Positions 57,614-64,000 of a stretch of DNA of 64,000 bases are shown here, in pieces. The notes under the pieces are model-generated. The model did no database searches. It saw only the letters and a program-made list of their open reading frames with translations, and was not told where the DNA came from. This DNA comes from Reticulitermes speratus. Taxonomy: Eukaryota; Arthropoda; Insecta; Blattodea; Rhinotermitidae. Numbering within the stretch: position 1 is the first letter of the stretch; every line of letters starts with the position of its first letter. Made by a program: the position numbers and the translations under genes. The stretch lies in assembly GCA_021186555.1 (NCBI GenBank), contig JAJKFL010000039.1:18580733-18644732 (forward strand), in the 5' to 3' direction.

Positions 57614-58026
57614 AGGCTTTTCTTGCGAATTAAAGCAGAACGTCCGAAGTGGAAACCACGTCTATCCGTCTGTCTGTCTGTCTGCCTCTGACCTAGTATC
57701 AGCGACTAAACCGTTTATCAGATTTTCATGAAATTAGGTATAGGAGTTCTTTATAAAGAGTTGTCGAGTAAGCATGAGTTTCACGAAACTCGACGCAGTC
57801 AGTCATATTTTACTTAAGAACCTTTATCAATTTTTTACTCGTAATTTCATTATTTATTAACCGACGTGGATGAAATTTGGTATATATCTCCACGTAATGC
57901 GTTGAGTAATCGTAAAAGTTCCCAATATCAAATTTCACGAAAATCCTTCCAGTGGGAGCCGCCCTGTTACATGAAGACAGGCAGGACGAAGCTAGTAGGC
58001 ATTTATCGCGACTTCTGCGAACTCAT
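57614..58026 (-). mobile_element. MITE family F, copy 4 (minus strand), probably near full length
   Basis: The right part, read on the minus strand from 58026, has GAGTTCGCAGAAGTCGCG, GCCTACTAGCTTCGTCCTGC, CCACTGG and AAGGATTTTCGTGAAATTTG, matching the left half of the copy at 8360. The left edge near 57614 (AGGCTTTTCTTGCGAATTAA) may be the opposite end. It contains TCCGTCTGTCTGTCTGTCTG at 57666, a small CTGT microsatellite on the plus strand. It lies 14 bp from the SINE D copy. Confidence 0.55.
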
Positions 58027-60649
58027 CTACAACCTTGCACGCTGTAAGGATGCCATATAGTATTGCAATGTAGAAATTATGCGCCGCTCTTGAACTAGAA
58101 CCTCACATGGCACACCCTCATAATATTCACCAGCTTTGTACAGATAATACGGAGTTTAAATTATATGGTTAATCTAGCGTCTTTGTTTGATAAGTCAGAA
58201 GGATTTGTAATGGCTGTAAAGTGTAGGGTGATATACACAAAAATAAAGCTGTAGAAGTACATGATAAAAATGTCGGACCATACCTTTCCGCTTTTATTGC
58301 CAGGAGTAGCACATGAAATTTCACCAAAACGTGACTGGAGTCAGGATATGAAAAACCTCGACGTAAGGAGTTTATATAACGCCTGATATTTTTGCACAAC
58401 CACGCTTTATGGTGTGTTGTATCAAGGATTGTTCTCGCTGTGGATTCACCAATGTAACTATGCGGACCGGCAGCACTTGTGATTCTAGTCAGGAGCGTCA
58501 TGCGTAAACGCTGATTATCCCAGAAATTGCTGTATAGCTACCAACTGCCACATGTGGACGATTTCATATTATGCAGCTCCCGTAACGGACACGTCACTAC
58601 ATGAAATGACAAAGAACTTTAATTACATCAGATGGAAACCCGAAATAAAGTGAGCGTGTGTATAAAAATCGATTTACCTTTCCAGTACATTCGCTTTTGA
58701 TGAAACAAGTCTATTTGACTGTAAAAATCTTGACGTTTGGAATTATCAGCAAGGGGAAAGCTAGCCTACCATCTGTTCATATTTTGAGTCTTCCAGGTTC
58801 AAGCAAGGAGTAACTGGATCTGGAACGTACGAATGTGAGGATAACGTAGAAATGATTTTGAGGAATGAGGCGACTGTGATGATTACTCTGTTCCGGTAGT
58901 GACGTACAATACAGTAGAATACTTAGAGTCTTTCTACAATGAAGTCGGTGCCAGCACGTACCTCCAATACGTTGATATGTGGCATCACATTCCAGAAGAC
59001 AATAATCTTCGTAGGAATGTTTTCAACCATTTTCTGATTTATCTGCTCTTATAGTTCCATTTCTTTTCCTCCCCATATTTTCTTCCCAATCCGCCTTCTT
59101 ATTTTTCATATTCTCTTTTATATTTTTCCCCTTCATATTCTATTTTTATTCTTCTCTTCCTTCTCTCGAAACAGTTTTTTTCATACCAGCATTGAAAAGA
59201 GAAAGAGGCACGATCATTTTCTTTCTTTCTTTCTTGATAAGCTTAAAATATTGGTTCTCAGTTCGTCGCAAACAGCAAGGCACTGTTATCTATTACGTAT
59301 CACCAGGTTTATCATTCAGAAATTCTACACGGTGGTCATACTGTGTTTGTGTTTTGCACGGATCTCGGAACAAACTGCAACTTTTATCTTATAGAACATC
59401 AACTGCTTGGTTTTTTATAATCGAGGTGGAAAGTGTTTACTGCGCGGTACGTTCTGAGTGCTTATATATAAAACGCATTACGTTCCGTCTTTAAAGGGTT
59501 AATTGTTTTTAGTTTCCTACACCTCTCAACACATTATAAATATCATACATAAAAAAACTTAATTTAGATATATATAGTCGCATTTACTTTGCACCAGTAT
59601 CACCACTGGACGGTGCCAGAGTCCTCGTCTCTGATACCGGGTTGCACTGCATGGAGGTGTGAGGGCTGTAACTTCACATTCACGTTCAAACACTTGATAC
59701 CTCCATTAACATTAACAATAATGACTGCTACTATTCTTCGCCTTGTAATGACCACAGAATACTCAGGTTGACTGGCCTGTCAGTAGCAGTGTTTCAGATG
59801 AAAGTCACTGCACGATAAAGTACTTCGTGCGTTGGGAGATCCCGGGATTGGTTCTCCATGTAGAAGTCTACCACCATGATTAAGATTTTCTTCAGTGTTT
59901 CTTGGAAAATCCTGAGTTTCTACCTCAAAATAGACACCGAGTCCTTTATAAATTTTCCCCTTATTCATCATTCACGACAGTCGGTACAGTATAACATTGT
60001 CAGTTGACACATCATCGCCAAATTCAATAAAATATTCATGCTTTATCTCACTCACTTCAGGCAGATGCTGACACATTACCTTTAAATTGGTCAAGACGTC
60101 TTCTACCCCTTTCACGTTCATCGGTCATTGTACGTCATACCTTAAATCCCATTTCACATTACATAACCTCGTTCTCAAAAGTGCCGTCAAATACTGCACC
60201 CAGTAAAGTTGGAATGGGATGTAGTGTGGATAGTGAAAGTGGCCTGGTCTGTTTGAAGGCATTGTAACAATTAGTCTCAGAACACCACTAAAACAGTCAA
60301 GTAAGCCTGTCCTCGGACGGCATTTCGAGCTGCGTATCTCTTGAACGCCACTGCAGATTCATCAACACTGTTGTAACCTAGTTACCTGTAGCTCGTTTTC
60401 TATTGGACCGTTTACAACGTGACTGCAACATCTCATAGAAACCACGTGGGTGGGGAAGAGCCTCTTCTCAGTTGTTTTTCCGATTCAGAAATTAACTTAT
60501 AGAAATATTAGTGAAGCTTTCTAGACGTTAGGTAAGCCCCCTCGAAAGGAGAATCAGCTTATGAGGAACTCGTGGATTGACCAGGTAACTTAGTATTATT
60601 ATTATAATGAAAGAGGATCGATGCACTGGTAATGTAACTAAGATAAGGA
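58027..60649. other. No gene; pyrimidine-rich tract
   Basis: At 59040-59240 the plus strand is strongly pyrimidine-rich (TTTCTTTTCCTCCCC, CTTCTCTTCCTTCTC). Frames up to 110 codons (58169-58501 minus, 59192-59494 plus) are not recognised. Confidence 0.5.
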
Positions 60650-61015
60650 GACAAGATGGTAACAGGAGACTGGAATTGCATAATGTGAGGCTTCTGGTCC
60701 TCACTAAATGTTGCTGGGATGGGCAAGATATTTAACACGTGTGAGAGAAGAGAAATGCGTACGAATTTTTGGTAGGTAAACCTGAAGTTAAAGAGACCAC
60801 TCGGATTATCGAGGTAAAGAATGGATCTATTTAAAACATATCGTAAGGAAACAAGATATGAGGGTGTGAACCGGATTAATTTGGCTCATAATAGGCAAGA
60901 TTTATGTGCTCTTGTTAACACGGTAATGAACCTTCGTCTTACATAAAGTTTGGGGAATTTCTTGACTGTCTGAGCAACTGTCAGCATCTCAAGAAGCATT
61001 CTGTTACATTTTCTT
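60650..61015 (+). pseudogene. Non-LTR RT 3' end ([14 protein letters not shown] family), copy 4
   Basis: Decayed but colinear with the 45.4 kb copy: MVTGDWN (about 60656), TGCTGGGATGGGCAAGAT (MRWAGHV position), EKRNAYEFLVGKPEVKE-like reading at about 60745-60800, a WEDN...region with stops, then GTAATGAACCTTCGTCTTAC and GGGGAATTTCTTGACTGTCT at the C-terminus and 3' UTR. Frames are broken several times. It starts further upstream than the copies at 9.0, 17.8 and 22.5 kb. Confidence 0.75.
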
Positions 61016-61717
61016 TTTCAGTTTCTTTAGTCATGGGGATACAAGGGTTGTGTACAGAGTGAAATAGGTTGTGGGCATTGAAGGTCTTTTTAATTTGGCC
61101 TGGATTTTCTTCAGTGGTGGGGGTTTGGTGTTTTGAGTCTTGCTGTGCCAGAGGGTTATTGCTTATGTCTGCACTGCATCTGGTCGGTAGGTTTGTCGGT
61201 AGACGAATGTTTTTGTGAATCAAAATAAACCTTATAAAAATTCGTTGTCGGCAAAATGTGGAGTTTATTGCGTCAAGACAGGTGGTACACATAATTAACA
61301 TCGCGCTTTTAAGGGTTGAAAACAAAATAGATATTTATTCTAAGAATGAAACAAAACTGTGGATGTTCTCTGTATAAAAAGAAGAATGTTGCATTACTTA
61401 ACGTTTAAGCAGATGGTAAGCATTATTATCGCTAGGCTGTGGAGATTTGAAAGCAACATGAAACATAATATTTACATTTATAACGACCGTATAGATATTC
61501 GCACTGCGTAGTAAAAACGAGCGCCCCTGAAATTCTCAGCGAGCACCAGATGTTTTGGATTGGAAGCCAGTTTCTGTCAGCCTTGAAAGCGAAGCGGTTT
61601 CACATTCATTTAGATGTTAGAAGTAATGGTAGTAGCTGCCTGATAATATAGGCGCAAAATCTGACGCTGGTCTGGGTCTATTTGTTAACCTATTAAAGCC
61701 TAGCGGTTACTTTACGT
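61016..61717. other. No gene recognised
   Basis: The 114-codon minus frame (60981-61325) has no recognisable domain and overlaps the RT 3' end. Confidence 0.45.
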
Positions 61718-62233
61718 CAGTGGTATTGAACCTTTTTTGTTCGCTTATCCCCAGATATAATTTCTCTTCAACTTTGTACCCCAAAGGTATTGGTGCATAA
61801 TTCAAGTTATACGTAGTCTATAATCTACATCTAAAATAAGTTAAATAAATTGCATCCAAAATAATGTATTAAATAATAAGTTTTAAATGAGAAAAAGGAG
61901 AATCAAGCTATTAAATAAATATATTTTTGCCTATCATATAAAAATTAATAAAGGAACAAAGGTATTTTAGTAAAGCAAAATTATATGCGCTATGTGGAAT
62001 AAAATTAAATTAGCCGCCCAGATAAGAATGGCATAAAGGAGAGAGAGAGAAATGGCGCTCCCAAATCGCATGTCCTTACTTCCGGGTCTCTTGTGACTAA
62101 CCCTAAATCTGGCCCTGATTATTCAGTGTTTATCATGAAATAATATATTTATTTCTTTTTTTTAATTTTACGTACCCCCTAAGAAGTATTCGCATACCTC
62201 CAGGGGTACGCGTACCCAGGTTGAAAACCACTG
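61718..62233. mobile_element. hAT-like non-autonomous element, 516 bp
   Basis: The left end CAGTGGTATTGAACC and the inverse of the right end, CAGTGGTTTTCAACCTGGG, form terminal inverted repeats of the well-known hAT style (CAGTGGTTCTCAACC). Inside the right end a GGGGTACGCGTACCC motif and TACCCCCTAAGAA are also characteristic, and the left end has a decayed TTATCCCC / TACCCC counterpart. The flanking 8-mers CTTTACGT and ATCTATGC are only half identical. The interior is AT-rich with no transposase frame, so it depends on another hAT element. Confidence 0.8.
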
Positions 62234-64000
62234 ATCTATGCTAGCAGCCAGACCATGTGAAGTGTGACGGTACCGCTGCAACACTGATTGTCACGTGGTG
62301 AGGTCTGAACAAATCAGCGTCAGTCACAGTTTGCAACCGGATACTGTATGCGTTCTATAGCGAGCGCACTAAATGTCCACACCCAGCTCTTCTGACCTAT
62401 GATGGACTTAACGGCAGGCAAATATACTTTTAGCAAAGAGGAATCAAAGTAGAAATAAGCAACAAATAGTAACTAATGTAATATGGATGACACATTTGCA
62501 TTAGTAATTATTATTACGATTGGTTGTACTGTATTCCTACGATTAGAAGGTGTGATAAATTTGTGTGGAAGAAGCTTTAACACCATCTCAGGTTTACAGC
62601 TGTGTCGCACTGTGTGGAACAAACCATTACTCACCCGCCGTCTTGTTTGATTCCAACTTTAGTGAAGGTTTACCCGTCAGAATGATGGTTTGCTGAAGAG
62701 CTGAATAGATCAATTAGTGTAATTTGCTTAACCTAGACACCCATTTGTCACAGATGAATAATTATAACAGGCAGTAGTTGAATGTGAGATGAGTGCAGTC
62801 TATATAGACAGATATTAGTGTCTAGTTTACTGCCGGAAGTAGGTCAGAATTTGCGATGGATGGATGGATGTCTACATAGCCTACACCGACCACAGTGCGA
62901 ATTTTCCGAATATGTCTTCTGTGCCTTGTAGTTTAAATATACCGTTTTACAGCACTCGTTGGCGCAGTTTAGAACGTGTTAACTACCAAGGATTACTGCT
63001 CATTTTGTCATTTTTAAATTGCAGGATGAAACGAAACAAAGTGCCAGAAATACATTTCCGTTTTTTCTTATGTACCTCACCTTTTCAATTTTCTTCATAA
63101 ATACTCGAGTGCTTTGAAGCCCTTTCAGATTTTCGGAAGTTAAACTTGGTTTTCCTTACATTTCTATGTCTTCGCATGTGTCCTTTCCATTTGGAGCGTA
63201 TGTACACGTAATTTTAGGGGTATGGTTTTTTCATTCTATTTACATGTAGTTCCAGTTTAAATGTCAATTTATGTATGTTGAAGCAGCGACGTTTACAGCC
63301 GTCATGCTGAACTTAAACGGAAATGTGGTAAGTGCCTGTCTACTTTAACGGTTCCCTCGGTCAACCTCTGTAAACTGTTAATTGTGGGTCACAAGAACTT
63401 GATCATATAACTTAACCATATTACTTTAATCTTTATTACTGTGTCGTACTTCTTGAAAAATATTCCACTTAAATCCTCTACGTTTCATGTGTTCCTTGCA
63501 ATGCTATTCAGTCTGCGTTTAGAATATTAAAGACGAAACTGAACATTCAGTAGAGAATAATGTGATGAAAATATTGTAATCACATTTGTCATCGAAACCG
63601 GCACACTTCTGTCAACGCGTAGGGAAAAGTCGCTGATACATTAACAGTTCGATTCATGCGTGTGTAGAAGGTAGAAACAAGAAACATTCCTTAAATACTG
63701 AATGACACCTTCACGCCGAACTTCGCGATGTAGTTGTTACTACACGTCTTTAGTTTGTGGGACAGCTTCAGTTCTATCACTGGCTCACAACCGGGCTACG
63801 CAAACTGATATAATCGTATTTACTGGTTTTTGGTCGTCCCTAGAGGTGATATTATGCCATTACTTGTAAATGGGCGAAGTCTACTACCTTTCCTTCCCAT
63901 TTTAATTTGAATCATGCCAAATCATCCTAGCGTTCAAAGTTGCAAAATATGTCGATTAAAATTGTCGTTAAATTAGTAAACAGTCAGTATTATTTTCGCT
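62234..64000. other. No gene recognised
   Basis: The 78-codon frame at 62864-63100 has no recognisable motif. AT-rich to the end of the window, with no repeat boundaries visible. Confidence 0.5.

Noticed and set aside
1..64000. Host exons, promoters, or splice sites
   Set aside because: Short splice-like and TATA-like strings are everywhere in AT-rich DNA. Without a recognisable conserved reading frame none can be supported.

Overview
The window looks like non-coding, repeat-rich nuclear DNA of an insect. It is AT-rich, no reading frame looks like a conserved host exon, and nearly every recognisable sequence is a decayed transposable element. The element families (an RT lineage ending in a [10 protein letters not shown] segment, a DUF4817-type IS630/Tc1-like transposase relic, several tRNA-headed SINE families and hammerhead-like foldback repeats) fit a cockroach or termite (Blattodea). 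That assignment rests on family resemblance remembered from such genomes, not on a search.

Layout. From 1 to 13 kb there are two 5'-truncated LINE ends (3.6-4.0 and 9.0 kb), a third LINE fragment at 11.8-12.1 kb, three SINEs, two copies of a TIR-bounded MITE (5.9 and 8.4 kb) and a hairpin at 7.5 kb. From 13 to 14 kb there is a large foldback carrying two hammerhead-like motifs, followed by a solitary one. From 14 to 31 kb there are SINE fragments of several families, two more LINE 3' ends (17.8 and 22.5 kb), a second motif-bearing foldback (23.6 kb) and small tandem arrays. From 31 to 36 kb there are two SINEs with clear target-site duplications, a 20-bp minisatellite and other simple repeats. 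From 36 to 44 kb there are two related tRNA-headed SINEs, another solitary hammerhead-like motif and a GC-rich retroelement end with a GAA tail. From 45 to 54 kb lie the best-preserved coding relic (a 227-codon RT C-terminal frame on the minus strand), a second LINE C-terminus, a degenerate 56-78 bp tandem array and the transposase relic. From 55 to 64 kb there are more MITE and SINE copies, another RT 3' end and a 516-bp hAT-like non-autonomous element.

The elements fit together as parasite and host machinery. LINE ends show 5' truncation and a GTTA-type 3' tail. SINEs carry Pol III A and B boxes, and several have target-site duplications, consistent with LINE-driven insertion. The DNA transposon relics are non-autonomous or broken.

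The most interesting signal is the hammerhead-like motif, present in four unrelated repeats plus one doubtful remnant. Its helices change sequence between copies while pairing is kept. Such ribozymes are known from Penelope-like retroelements, but no Penelope coding sequence is visible here. No complete protein-coding gene, rRNA, stand-alone tRNA gene or CRISPR array is supported.
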